Origin: Simiduia curdlanivorans
GTDB taxonomy: Bacteria > Pseudomonadota > Gammaproteobacteria > Pseudomonadales > Cellvibrionaceae
Reading direction: 5' to 3'
DNA: 64,000 nucleotides
Assembly (NCBI RefSeq): GCF_030409605.1
Contig: NZ_JAUFQG010000006.1
Location: forward strand, 62,001-126,000
Made by a program: the position numbers and the translations under genes. Each line of letters starts with the position of its first letter. The stretch's first letter is position 1. The notes beneath the pieces are model-generated. The model saw nothing but the letters and a program-made list of their open reading frames with translations. It searched no databases and was not told the origin of the DNA. Below are positions 26,864-34,898 of this stretch, piece after piece.

Positions 26864-27706
26864 TCATTTTGCCCGGTACAGGATACCAGGGTTGCAGTGT
26901 ACCATTTCAAAAAACTCGGATGCCCCGGCCAGGCCCTCGGAAGCACCTAAGAAAAGTACGCCGCCCGGGTTTAAGTTGCGGTGTATTCGTTTCAATATAT
27001 CGAGCTTTAACTCATTGTTAAAATAGATCAGCACATTGCGGCAAAAGATAATATCGAAACTGCCTAGGCCGCCGTAGCTGTCTTGTAAATTCAGCGTACG
27101 GTAATTAATTCGACGGCTAACCTGCGCCTTAGCACGCCAGCTATCTTCCCCTAGCTGGTCAAAAAACGCATTTAACCGTTCCACCGACAAGCCGCGCATA
27201 ACCGACATTTGATCGTAGGTAGCAGCCTTGGCAATTTTTAACATGCTGGGCGACAAGTCCGTGCCAGTTATATTGACGTTTACTAATTTCTTCGGACTAA
27301 GACGCTGATACTCTTCCACCGCCATGCTTATGGATAAGGGCTCTTGGCCCGAACTACAGGCAGCAGACCAAATATTGATACTGCTTTTTTGCCCAGCGAG
27401 CTCCGGAAAAATATGGCTTTTCAACATTTCAAAGGGATAAGTATCGCGAAACCAAAAGGTTTCATTGGTGGTCATGGCATCGATAACAATATCGCGCAAG
27501 GGCGAATATTTATTGCGCTCAAGTTCCTGAACCAGTTCACCCAAGTCTTTAAAGTTGTGGTGCGAAAGCAAGGGGCTGATACGTGTTGTGACCAAATACT
27601 GTTTACTTTCGGCTAGGTAAATACCGCAAGCATCGTGTAAGAAATCACGAAACTTGGTAAAGTGCGCGGAATCTAAAAAGGTTTGAGACAAGCCAATAAT
27701 ACTCAT
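26864..27706 (-). CDS. cheR: Chemotaxis protein methyltransferase CheR
   Basis: This 280-residue S-adenosylmethionine-dependent enzyme methylates glutamates of chemoreceptors. The N-terminal helical domain (about 10-85) is followed by the catalytic domain with FWSAACSSGQEPLS-like SAM motif (here NIWSAACSSGQEPLSISMAV), NVNITGTDLSPSMLKIA, FDIIFCRNVLIYF and GGVLFLGASEGL. It lies 63 nt downstream of cheV. This cheV-cheR pair next to flgA and flgB is the arrangement seen in Pseudomonas and Vibrio. Confidence 0.96.
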   Translation of the reverse strand: MSIIGLSQTFLDSAHFTKFRDFLHDACGIYLAESKQYLVTTRISPLLSHHNFKDLGELVQELERNKYSPLRDIVIDAMTTNETFWFRDTYPFEMLKSHIFPELAGQKSSINIWSAACSSGQEPLSISMAVEEYQRLSPKKLVNVNITGTDLSPSMLKIAKAATYDQMSVMRGLSVERLNAFFDQLGEDSWRAKAQVSRRINYRTLNLQDSYGGLGSFDIIFCRNVLIYFNNELKLDILKRIHRNLNPGGVLFLGASEGLAGASEFFEMVHCNPGILYRAK

Positions 27707-27769
27707 GTGGAAACAGCGCTGACAGTTTAACCCGGCAGCGCTGTTATTCTACGTTAATGACCAACAGGT

Positions 27770-28720
27770 TTATTCTTCATCCAACATACTTTCACCGCAC
27801 ATTGACTTCACTCGCTCATTAACACGCCGCGCCAGGTCGTCGGGGTGAAATTTAGCGAGGAAATCATCTGCGCCTACTTTTTTAACCATTGCCTGATTAA
27901 ATACGCCGCTCAATGAAGTATGCAGGATAATATGTAGATCCTTTAACGCGGGGTTGCCACGCACTTCGGCCGTAAAAGTATAGCCATCCATTTCCGGCAT
28001 TTCGATATCAGAAATCACCAACAGCAATTCCTGAGTCACGGTTTTCCCTGCCTCGATCAAGCTCTGCAGAAACTCCAGCGCCTCGCGGCCGTCTTTACAT
28101 AGCGTTGTTTGCAGCCCCATAGATTCAATAACCCGTTGGATTTGCTTACGGGCAATCGTGGAGTCATCGACAATAAGCACATGTTTCTGCACCACCCGCT
28201 CGGCGATACCATCCTCAATCACACCGGCCGTAATTTCTTCGCTAATAGGTGAGACCTCTGCCAATATTTTTTCGACATCGATAATCTCTACCAGCTGCCC
28301 CTCTACCTCAGTGACGGCTGTGAGGTAGTTTTCGTGACCGGAGCCCTTTGGTGGTGGATGAATGTGCTCCCAATTCATATTGACAATTCGCTCAACCTTG
28401 CTCACTAAAAAGCCCTGAGTTGAGCGATTGTATTCTGTGATAATAACGAAACAGTTTTCGAGGTTTTTTAACGGGCCATGACCTGTTGCCAAGTTCATAT
28501 CCATAATCGAAATGGTGCCGCCGCGAATATGTGCAACACCCCGAACCACCGGGTGGCGCTTAGGTATTTCATTCAGTGGCGGGCACTGCAAAACTTCCTT
28601 TACCTTGAAAACGTTGATGCCATACAGCTGCTTTCCCGCTAGGCGAAACAGCAACAGCTCTAGCCGGTTCTGGCCGACTAGCTGGGTTCGTTGATTAACG
28701 CTGTCTAAAACGCCTGCCAT
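27770..28720 (-). CDS. cheV: Chemotaxis coupling/receiver protein CheV
   Basis: This 316-residue protein fuses an N-terminal CheW-like coupling domain (about 15-165, with FRLAGKQLYGINVFKVKEVL and HIRGGTISIMDM) to a C-terminal receiver domain (about 180-305). The receiver keeps the acidic pocket (HVLIVDDS), the phosphoacceptor Asp in LLVISDIEMPEMDGY, and LHTSLSG and a Lys in DDFLAKF. It is thought to act as an adaptable coupler or phosphate sink at the receptor array. It is divergent from flgA. Confidence 0.96.
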   Translation of the reverse strand: MAGVLDSVNQRTQLVGQNRLELLLFRLAGKQLYGINVFKVKEVLQCPPLNEIPKRHPVVRGVAHIRGGTISIMDMNLATGHGPLKNLENCFVIITEYNRSTQGFLVSKVERIVNMNWEHIHPPPKGSGHENYLTAVTEVEGQLVEIIDVEKILAEVSPISEEITAGVIEDGIAERVVQKHVLIVDDSTIARKQIQRVIESMGLQTTLCKDGREALEFLQSLIEAGKTVTQELLLVISDIEMPEMDGYTFTAEVRGNPALKDLHIILHTSLSGVFNQAMVKKVGADDFLAKFHPDDLARRVNERVKSMCGESMLDEE

Positions 28721-28814
28721 TACGGCCCCCGACCAATTCTTGTTGTGGTGTCAGTGTGGTGTCTGTGTATCAGTACCGCTATAAACATAGTTCATATAAC
28801 TCAATTGCGCACAA

Positions 28815-28830
28815 CGGCATACATGTTGCA
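28815..28830 (+). promoter_or_regulatory. Possible sigma54 promoter of flgA
   Basis: CGGCAT, five bases and TTGCA keep the exact GG-10-GC spacing of RpoN promoters, with a perfect -12 box and a weak -24 box (4 of 6). It lies about 105 nt before the flgA start codon. Confidence 0.5.
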
Positions 28831-28880
28831 CTCAGCCTTATATAAACCCGAATACGCCAAATTACTGTCGTCTCGAGTTG

Positions 28881-28907
28881 TTGTCGGCATAAAGACAAAC
28901 TCCTTGA
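28881..28907 (-). promoter_or_regulatory. Possible sigma28 promoter of cheV-cheR
   Basis: On the minus strand TCAA, 15 bases and GCCGACAA match the FliA consensus at 3 of 4 and 7 of 8 positions with the right spacer. It lies about 160 nt before the cheV start, and it overlaps the 5' leader of flgA on the other strand. Confidence 0.45.
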
Positions 28908-28935
28908 GTGTTTAGCAAGCATAGGTCATAAATTC

Positions 28936-29646
28936 GTGAAATTATTGTTAGGTCTATTAAGCGCGCTCTTTATCCTCTTTACGTCAAGCCCTAGTGGTGG
29001 CGAAGAGCGCTGGCACCCTATCGACAATATTGCTAAAACGGTCGATACCGCACTGGCAAGCCATTACTTGGGGCTCTACCCGAACTACGATATTAAAATT
29101 ACCGTCAACGCACCCGACAATCGCCTTAAATTCCATCAGTGTGACAAACAATTGACGGTGGACACGCAAAACCTGCCCGCTAGCGGGGGCAACGCAACGG
29201 CACAAGTGAAATGCGCTGGCCACACACCCTGGTCGCTCTATGTCTCAGCCACTATCGAGATATGGGGTAACGCCGTTACCGCCAATACCAGTATCGCCCG
29301 TGGGCAAGTTATCGACGAAAGCAGCTTAACCTTAGCCCGCACCAATATTGCCAGCATCCGCAAAGGTAGCTTGCTCAGCATTGAGGATGCCGAAGGGCTT
29401 GAAGCACGCCGCGCCATACGGCCGCATCAAGTGGTGAGAAGCCAAGATTTGATTGAACCATTAGTGATTCGCAAGGGCGACGCGGTCCAGGTTGCGGCGC
29501 TACTGGGTAGCCTCCGGGTGATAACCCCCGGCACGGCACTCGGAAATGGCCGCGTTGGCGAACATATATCGGTTACCAACAACCGCTCAAACCGAAAAGT
29601 TCGGGCTAAAGTTATCGCTGAAGGCCTTGTTGAAGTGCCTTTGTAA
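28936..29646 (+). CDS. flgA: Flagellar P-ring assembly chaperone FlgA
   Basis: This 236-residue periplasmic chaperone helps FlgI assemble the P ring. A signal peptide covers about residues 1-21. The C-terminal SAF-type domain has ARGQVIDESSLTLAR, LEARRAIRPHQVVRSQDL and VTNNRSNRKVRAKVIAEGLV, all typical. Translation begins at GTG (28936), with AGGT about 12 nt upstream. It is divergent from cheV, with a possible sigma54 promoter in between. Confidence 0.93.
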   Translation: MKLLLGLLSALFILFTSSPSGGEERWHPIDNIAKTVDTALASHYLGLYPNYDIKITVNAPDNRLKFHQCDKQLTVDTQNLPASGGNATAQVKCAGHTPWSLYVSATIEIWGNAVTANTSIARGQVIDESSLTLARTNIASIRKGSLLSIEDAEGLEARRAIRPHQVVRSQDLIEPLVIRKGDAVQVAALLGSLRVITPGTALGNGRVGEHISVTNNRSNRKVRAKVIAEGLVEVPL

Positions 29647-29950
29647 AGGGCTATAAGGTAGCGCGGCTATTGGATGCGCCGGATTTTAACCTTATCTGCC
29701 GACAACCTAGGTTAAAATCGCGCCCTGAGCTGACGCCCGTCGCGCCGGCGGTAAAAATAACGGTTAATTTCCACTAAAGATCTAGGTTGGCCTGCCGATA
29801 ACCGAGCAAGAAAGGTTGATTTATATGAGAGCTTCGAGTCCAGAAGCCAGTAGGAGCCACGGTTTACGCAATATTGCATAATATTTCGTGGCGCCGTGAA
29901 TCAGATCCAGCGTTTACATTTAGGGTTAAAAAAGGGTACGAGAGGTTCAT
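29647..29950 (+). other. flgA-flgM intergenic region
   Basis: This 304-nt gap contains the flgM sigma28 promoter (29775-29801) and a leader of about 140 nt. The DNA from 29647 to 29774 includes GTTAAAAT and AACCTTATC-like repeats but no convincing gene or terminator. Confidence 0.5.
29775..29801 (+). promoter_or_regulatory. FliA (sigma28) promoter of flgMN
   Basis: TAAA (29775-29778), exactly 15 bases and GCCGATAA (29794-29801) form a perfect match to the sigma28 consensus. It would start transcription near 29808, giving a leader of about 140 nt before flgM. Transcription of flgM by the sigma factor it inhibits is a known feedback arrangement. Confidence 0.92.
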
Positions 29951-30247
29951 ATGATTATTGATCCCAAAGCTGGGCTAACGGGCCTTAGCAGCCAACAAAG
30001 CCAACGCGCTAGCCAAAAGCCCGAAGGCGAGAGCGGCAAAGCAGGTAAAACTGATGCCCCAAAATTGGATAGCGTCCAATTGAGCGACCAAGCCCATAGC
30101 CTGAAGCGCCTCGAAGACAATATTGCCGCAGCGCCCGCCGTCAACGAAGACAAGGTGGCCGCCTTGCGCGCCGCTATCGCCGACGGCAGCTATCAAATCA
30201 ATGCCAATAGCATTGCCGAAAAAATGCTTGCCAGTGAAGGCATTTAA
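29951..30247 (+). CDS. flgM: Anti-sigma28 factor FlgM
   Basis: This 98-residue negative regulator binds FliA and is exported through the completed hook. The disordered N-terminal half is rich in S, Q, G and K. The C-terminal sigma-binding region (DKVAALRAAIADGSYQINAN then SIAEKML) is characteristic. GAGAGGTT lies a few bases upstream of the ATG. It is cotranscribed with flgN and flgZ from the perfect sigma28 promoter. Confidence 0.93.
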   Translation: MIIDPKAGLTGLSSQQSQRASQKPEGESGKAGKTDAPKLDSVQLSDQAHSLKRLEDNIAAAPAVNEDKVAALRAAIADGSYQINANSIAEKMLASEGI

Positions 30248-30318
30248 GCGATGACTTTTCTTCTGTAGGCATAGTTCTTGCTGCGCTTAGGTATTACTAG
30301 GCGCAATGAGGAACTGAC

Positions 30319-30798
30319 ATGGCCACCCCACTCCCCTTCAAAATTGCTCAAACTGTCCAACAAGAATTAAATGCGGCTAACGCACTTTTCGCGCTACTGC
30401 AGCAGGAATCAGATGCCTTAGGCAGTCGAGATACCCAATTGCTGGCAACAATCATTGAGCGCAAAAATCAAGAACTGGTCAATCTTGCGCAGGGTGCGAA
30501 TAAACGCTTTGCCATTCTCACGGAACAAAAACTCGCCCACAATCAGCAGAATTGGATGCTCTTGTTAGGGCGCTGTAGAGATGAAAAATTACTCCAACAA
30601 TGGCGCGCCTTGGAGCAACAAATTAAGGCCTGTAAACAAGAAAATGAAACCAACGGCAAGCTGTTGACCCGAAGCCAGCGGGTGCTTGCAAAACTCACGG
30701 GCGTGTTGCGTGGGCAAGTGGAAAATAATCAAGAACTGTACAACCGAAAAGGCAGCCATAGCGCCGCAAAGCGCAATTTAACCTATGCCCAGGCCTAG
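30319..30798 (+). CDS. flgN: Flagellar export chaperone FlgN
   Basis: This 159-residue helical protein is the export chaperone for FlgK and FlgL. It contains a long coiled-coil-like region (about 10-130) with an ALFALLQQESDALGSRD start and an IIERKNQELVNLA segment that fit the FlgN family. A GAGGAA lies just upstream. It follows flgM by 71 nt and precedes flgZ by 5 nt. Given the enlarged FlgK and FlgL clients here, its binding surface (their C-termini) should be unchanged. Confidence 0.88.
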   Translation: MATPLPFKIAQTVQQELNAANALFALLQQESDALGSRDTQLLATIIERKNQELVNLAQGANKRFAILTEQKLAHNQQNWMLLLGRCRDEKLLQQWRALEQQIKACKQENETNGKLLTRSQRVLAKLTGVLRGQVENNQELYNRKGSHSAAKRNLTYAQA

Positions 30799-30803
30799 TA
30801 ATC

Positions 30804-31541
30804 ATGCCTGTTGATCATGAAGAAGCACTCGAGGCGCAGCACCTAAACGATGCTGAGGATATCTACCGGACCCTCAGGGCGCTGCAGCTACAAAGAAGTC
30901 TCCTTACCGTGACACTTGCCGGCAGTAAAAACATCGGCAGCAGCTTGGTGCTTGAGACTGAGCTAGATAGCCACACCCTGTACATCGATCAACTCAGTGA
31001 TTCAGCGCTACAAGCTCAACTCGCGCCAGGCCAAACGTTGTTATTGCGTGCGAGTTACGGTGGCGTACAAGTGAGCGGGCTTTTCTCCATTATGGCGATC
31101 AGCCGCGATAGTGACGCTATTCAGCTCGCCTTTCCCAGCGAGCTGATGCACCGGCAAAGACGCGCCGCCTTCAGGGTGAATTTAACCGCACCACTCACCA
31201 CCATCCAGCTTAAAGGGAAAGATAGAGCCGAGCCTCTTGAAGGCGTCATTGTCGATATCTCTGCGGACGGGCTTGCGGTTGAATTCGACAGGTTCGTACG
31301 CCCACCTATTATGCCAAGTGAATATTTCCAACATTGCCATTTCAGTTATAACGACGAGGAATGGGAACTAGGCCTGATAGCCAAACACCCCAGCTTCGAT
31401 AAACAAACCAGTAAATACCGCTGCGGGTTCAGCTTTCGCAGCCTATCTTCGAGCCAGAGTAAATCCATTAATCAATGGATTCTCCAAACCCAGCGCTATA
31501 AACAAAAGCGAAGCGCACTTTACCCCAGGCCTAAGTCATAG
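30804..31541 (+). CDS. flgZ: YcgR/FlgZ-type PilZ protein, c-di-GMP flagellar brake
   Basis: This 245-residue protein combines an N-terminal YcgR domain (about 15-115) and a C-terminal PilZ domain (about 120-235). The c-di-GMP-binding motifs are present: RxxxR in HRQRRAAFRVNL and the DxSxxG motif in VDISADGLAVEF. YcgR/FlgZ proteins slow or bias the flagellar motor when c-di-GMP is high. The location directly after flgMN, 5 nt from flgN, matches flgZ of Pseudomonas. Confidence 0.9.
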   Translation: MPVDHEEALEAQHLNDAEDIYRTLRALQLQRSLLTVTLAGSKNIGSSLVLETELDSHTLYIDQLSDSALQAQLAPGQTLLLRASYGGVQVSGLFSIMAISRDSDAIQLAFPSELMHRQRRAAFRVNLTAPLTTIQLKGKDRAEPLEGVIVDISADGLAVEFDRFVRPPIMPSEYFQHCHFSYNDEEWELGLIAKHPSFDKQTSKYRCGFSFRSLSSSQSKSINQWILQTQRYKQKRSALYPRPKS

Positions 31542-31824
31542 GCATGAGAGATAAAGATCGTCTAACAATCTAAAAAAGCCACCTAAATAGCCACTCTTTT
31601 GTCGCTAAACAGAGCACTATGGCTCAGTTGAGCGATGCAAAAGTTACCGATAATTAACCTTAGGCGACACTTGAAAGACAAAATATCAGTCACAGCGCAA
31701 TTTTTGAGCATTTAAGGTGCGTTATTAAACACTTCTCGCCTATTGCGGCGAGAGCGACATCCGGCCACGCCCTTGCTGTAGAATCCGCCCCCTTAAACCC
31801 CCAGCTTCATCGGAGCCTGTCATC

Positions 31825-32808
31825 ATGTTGTTTTATCGTACTGCGTCTTTCTGCTTAGCACTGGCTGTCTGTTTTACCTCGCAATGGGTCTCAGCGAACA
31901 CCAAAGCAGAGCTCACTGCAGCACTCAACAACACCCAAGCCAAACTGGAAAACAAAGAAACCAGTATTGCAACCTTAGAAAGTCGCCTTTCTAGCTATGC
32001 CAACAGAGAAACAGATGCGCAGGAAAAGCTCGAAAAAGCAAAAGCTGAGCTAACCGCTGCCCAACAAGAACTTACCCAAGCAAGAGCCTCCACCGGAGAT
32101 GAAGCGGTGGTGCAACAAGAGCTCGCCCAAAAGAAGGTTGAACTTGCCTTAAACGGCTTGGAAAGCCGTAAGAAGCGCCTGGAAAGCACCTCAGAAAAGC
32201 TAACAAGCCTCAACACCGAACTAAAAGCCGCTCAGGCAGACCGCCAAACACTCAAAATTAAATCGGCCACACTGGAAACGCAGATTGCGGCAGTAAGAAA
32301 TACGCCGAGCGCTCCCGCACCAAAGGCTACGCCAACGAAACCGGTTTACACAACTGCACCGGTCACGCCTACGCCGGCGCCCATCGCCTTAAAAGAACCC
32401 GAACCAGCGGTTAATACTGTAGCCGCTACCGTTCAAGCCGCCGTCGAGCCAGCGCCAGTCAAAGCCGATACACCGCCGACAGCCCAAGAGCGTTATGCGC
32501 GTGACGAGATGAAAGCCTTAGCGGCCAAAACTAAAGGCGCCGATACCTCAGGATACCGCCAGTTTTCTGAGCTCTATGTCGAGGCAAACAACAGGGACAA
32601 AGAAGAGCTCGAGTTCCTAGGTAATAACCAGTACTACGGCGAAGTTAAATTAACAGCGGGCAGTAATAAGTTAGAAATTCGCAACCGCACCTTTAAAGTC
32701 AACGTGCCGGACGACCAAGAAGGCGATATTTTTGTCGTCATCTACGATGCAGAAAACCGCCAAAAAGCGCGCTTTGTTATCTTTAATAAGAATCTTTTGA
32801 AATATTAA
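31825..32808 (+). CDS. Secreted coiled-coil protein of unknown function
   Basis: This 327-residue protein has a Sec signal peptide (about 1-24, ending WVSA). A long coiled coil follows (about 26-155, with many A, E, L and K and few hydrophobic interruptions), then a Pro/Ala/Thr-rich linker (about 160-225). A compact C-terminal domain (about 255-327) contains YGEVKLTAGSNKLEIRNRTF and FVVIYDAENRQKARFVIFNK. I do not recognise the family. It is probably periplasmic or outer-membrane associated, with a spacer reaching into peptidoglycan, which is inference. It is monocistronic, with 283 nt upstream holding no clear feature and a repeat downstream. Confidence 0.75.
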   Translation: MLFYRTASFCLALAVCFTSQWVSANTKAELTAALNNTQAKLENKETSIATLESRLSSYANRETDAQEKLEKAKAELTAAQQELTQARASTGDEAVVQQELAQKKVELALNGLESRKKRLESTSEKLTSLNTELKAAQADRQTLKIKSATLETQIAAVRNTPSAPAPKATPTKPVYTTAPVTPTPAPIALKEPEPAVNTVAATVQAAVEPAPVKADTPPTAQERYARDEMKALAAKTKGADTSGYRQFSELYVEANNRDKEELEFLGNNQYYGEVKLTAGSNKLEIRNRTFKVNVPDDQEGDIFVVIYDAENRQKARFVIFNKNLLKY

Positions 32809-32898
32809 GAAAGAGCAGCTTACAGGACAATAAGCTCACAGTTTACAGGAAAGGGAAAAGCTGCAAGCTAAGTGCTTGTCGCTTTTAGTTTTTTAGAG

Positions 32899-32976
32899 GT
32901 CGAAGTGTCGAACCGGACCATCCGCCTTTTAGGGGTAGACCACCCAGCTTGTAGGGGGCGGCCCCCCGCCTTGTAG
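32899..32976. repeat. Composite dispersed repeat (TCGAAGTGTCGAACC motif plus GC-rich hairpin)
   Basis: The motif TCGAAGTGTCGAACC lies at 32900-32914; it recurs at 61205 and 63482. A 29-nt GC-rich module at 32948-32976 is an exact reverse complement of 62087-62115 and contains a GGGGGC...GGCCCCC self-complementary core flanked by TTGTAG heptamer fragments. Confidence 0.8.
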
Positions 32977-32984
32977 CCTGTCGC

Positions 32985-34448
32985 CTATTTTCCTGCCGCT
33001 GCCTCAACCTCACATCCTATTCGCTCTTTTACTAGGGCTACAAATTCACGCTGCACCGCAATATCCCCGTGAACGACACGCACATAGTTTGGCCCTTGCT
33101 CACAGCCAGCAATAAAATCGAGTAAGTTACGTTGATCGGCGTGGGCAGAATAGCCAGACAAGGTATGAACCTGGGCACCTATCGTCATTTTTTCATTGTC
33201 TAGGTAAACATAGCCTCCTTGACCATACTGCTGAATCGCACGACCGGGGGTGCCTCGCGCTTGGTAACCTACGAAGACGATATCCGTGCGCTCATCGGGC
33301 AGCAGCGCTTTTAAATAATTCATGATGCGCCCACCACTACACATACCACTAGCGGCAATAACAATCGCTGCCTCACCGGTTTGCACCAGGCGGTTAACTA
33401 AGCTCATGTGCTGATCGTGGGAATCGATAATAACGCGATTGGCAAAATCGAGTGGGTCTCTGCCTACCGCTAAGCGCCCTTGCGCCTCCTTATCCCACAA
33501 ACCTTTGAGCCGGTCATAGTGGCGGGTAAATTTTGCCGCCATGGGCGAATCAATAATAATCGGCAGGCGCTCCCAAAGGGATGCAGAGCGCGGAGCCGCT
33601 TGCGCCATGCTGTGCATAATATCTTCAATTTCATAAAGCAGTTCTTGGGTGCGGCCGATACTAAACGCCGGAATCAAGGTTGTACCGCCATTGCGCAAAC
33701 TGCGCTGTAGTATGTCTTTCAAATTGCGTTGACGCTGATCTCGTCCCTCATGCAATTTGTCGCCATAGGTGCTTTCAATGACCATTACATCGACGAATTT
33801 TGGTGGTATTGGCTCCGGCAGCAAAGGCGTGTGCGGAGCGCCCAAGTCACCGCTAAAAACAATGCGCGCTCGGCCTTCGCTGGCGCCTAAATCTGGGGCT
33901 ATAGCCACCCATGGTTCAAGGGTTGGCCGAGGCACATCCAGCTCTACATAGGCTGAACCGAGAATATGACCTGCCCGCTGAAAACGCAGGCGAACTGGCG
34001 CGGAAAAATACTCTAAATAACACCAACGGTTATAAGCGATAGGCACCAATTGGCTTTTCAATTGCAACAGGAATTGCTCAATAATCTTGCGGTTACGGGT
34101 AACACCAATCTTGAGCGCGTCTTCAATCACCTCGGGCAGTAAAATCGCCGTTGCTTCAGTGCAATAAATAGGCCCGCGAAAGCCCGCCGCAATTATTGCG
34201 GGAATTCTGCCCACATGATCAATATGGCAGTGGGTAACAATAAGTACTTTAACCGCGTGAAGATCAAAACCCAGGCTAAGGGCGCCACCGTCTATCTCGG
34301 GTGGATCAGCCGGGTCAAGATCTCGCTCACTTGCCTCAGCCCCTTGAAACATCCCGCAATCAACCAAAAGCGACTCATGGGGTGATACAAAAAGCTCATG
34401 ACAAGAGCCAGTGACGCCCGTTTTGGCGCCATGGTGAATTGGCTTCAT
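32985..34448 (-). CDS. Beta-CASP metallo-beta-lactamase-fold protein (probable RNase/exonuclease-like)
   Basis: This protein of about 487 residues belongs to the MBL-fold RNA/DNA-processing (beta-CASP) superfamily. The zinc-binding HCHIDHVGRIPA and FSGDLGAPHTP motifs, and the beta-CASP motifs (LIPAFSIGRTQELLYEIE, DSPMAAKFT, ASGMCSGGRIMNYLK, GYSAHADQRNLLDFI), are all present. Bacterial relatives are annotated as RNA-processing exonucleases (Ysh1-like), but the substrate is unknown. I use the ATG at 34448 because AAGGAT lies 8 nt before it; an ATG three codons upstream has its Shine-Dalgarno too close. Repeats flank it on both sides. Confidence 0.9.
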   Translation of the reverse strand: MKPIHHGAKTGVTGSCHELFVSPHESLLVDCGMFQGAEASERDLDPADPPEIDGGALSLGFDLHAVKVLIVTHCHIDHVGRIPAIIAAGFRGPIYCTEATAILLPEVIEDALKIGVTRNRKIIEQFLLQLKSQLVPIAYNRWCYLEYFSAPVRLRFQRAGHILGSAYVELDVPRPTLEPWVAIAPDLGASEGRARIVFSGDLGAPHTPLLPEPIPPKFVDVMVIESTYGDKLHEGRDQRQRNLKDILQRSLRNGGTTLIPAFSIGRTQELLYEIEDIMHSMAQAAPRSASLWERLPIIIDSPMAAKFTRHYDRLKGLWDKEAQGRLAVGRDPLDFANRVIIDSHDQHMSLVNRLVQTGEAAIVIAASGMCSGGRIMNYLKALLPDERTDIVFVGYQARGTPGRAIQQYGQGGYVYLDNEKMTIGAQVHTLSGYSAHADQRNLLDFIAGCEQGPNYVRVVHGDIAVQREFVALVKERIGCEVEAAAGK

Positions 34449-34553
34449 TTTTAACATCCTTGTAAAAGCTGGTAAGGGTACAAGACAAGACGTTAGCTGT
34501 TAATAGTTAACATGAATCGCACGCTCGCTACCCGTAGCTTTTCTTGTGGCCTC

Positions 34554-34690
34554 TAGCTTATAGCTTATAGCTTGTAGCTTGTAGCTTGTAGCTTGTAGCT
34601 TGTAGCTTGTAGCTTGTAGCTTGTAGCTTGTAGCTTGTAGCTTGTAGCTTGTAGCTTGTAGCTTGTAGCTTGTAGCTTGTAGCTTGTAGC
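34554..34690. repeat. Tandem heptamer array, 19 copies of TAGCTTG/TAGCTTA
   Basis: Counting from 34554, there are 19 complete 7-bp units: two TAGCTTA then 17 identical TAGCTTG, ending with a partial TAGC. The identity of 17 consecutive copies suggests recent expansion by slippage. Confidence 0.95.
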
Positions 34691-34794
34691 AAATATTCTA
34701 CCCTCCGCCCTTCCTGTGAACTACCAACTGTTAGCCCCCCACTTTCGCCCTTCGTGTTAGCTGCCCATCCTGTTTACTGTCAACTGCTCATCCC

Positions 34795-34815
34795 TTGCAG
34801 CTTGCAGCTTGCAGC
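34795..34815. repeat. Three TTGCAGC heptamers
   Basis: Three consecutive TTGCAGC units, a variant of the same 7-bp family, lie about 105 nt after the long array. Confidence 0.85.
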
Positions 34816-34898
34816 CCAAGTATTACGTCTATACTACGTTTTTAAAGGCCTATATAATCGCGCCTGACAACGATGTATCGCATGTAGGAGCTACAATC

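Larger units (their letters stand above)
34449..34898. other. Repeat-filled intergenic region
   Basis: These 450 nt contain the long heptamer array (34554-34690), short AT- or GC-rich spacers and three TTGCAGC copies (34795-34815). No protein is supported here. A TTG codon inside the second array opens a frame into the next gene, but the real start is downstream with a good Shine-Dalgarno. Confidence 0.7.

Noticed and set aside
32948..32976. Rho-independent terminator
   Set aside because: The GC-rich self-complementary module lacks a following T run on either strand and recurs elsewhere as part of the repeat family.
34554..34690. CRISPR array
   Set aside because: The units are 7 bp and directly abutting with no spacers, so it is a simple tandem repeat.
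34809..34898. N-terminal extension of the membrane dehydratase from a TTG inside a heptamer
   Set aside because: The extension is encoded partly by repeat DNA, is not typical of the family, and a TTG at 34899 has an AGGAG at proper spacing.
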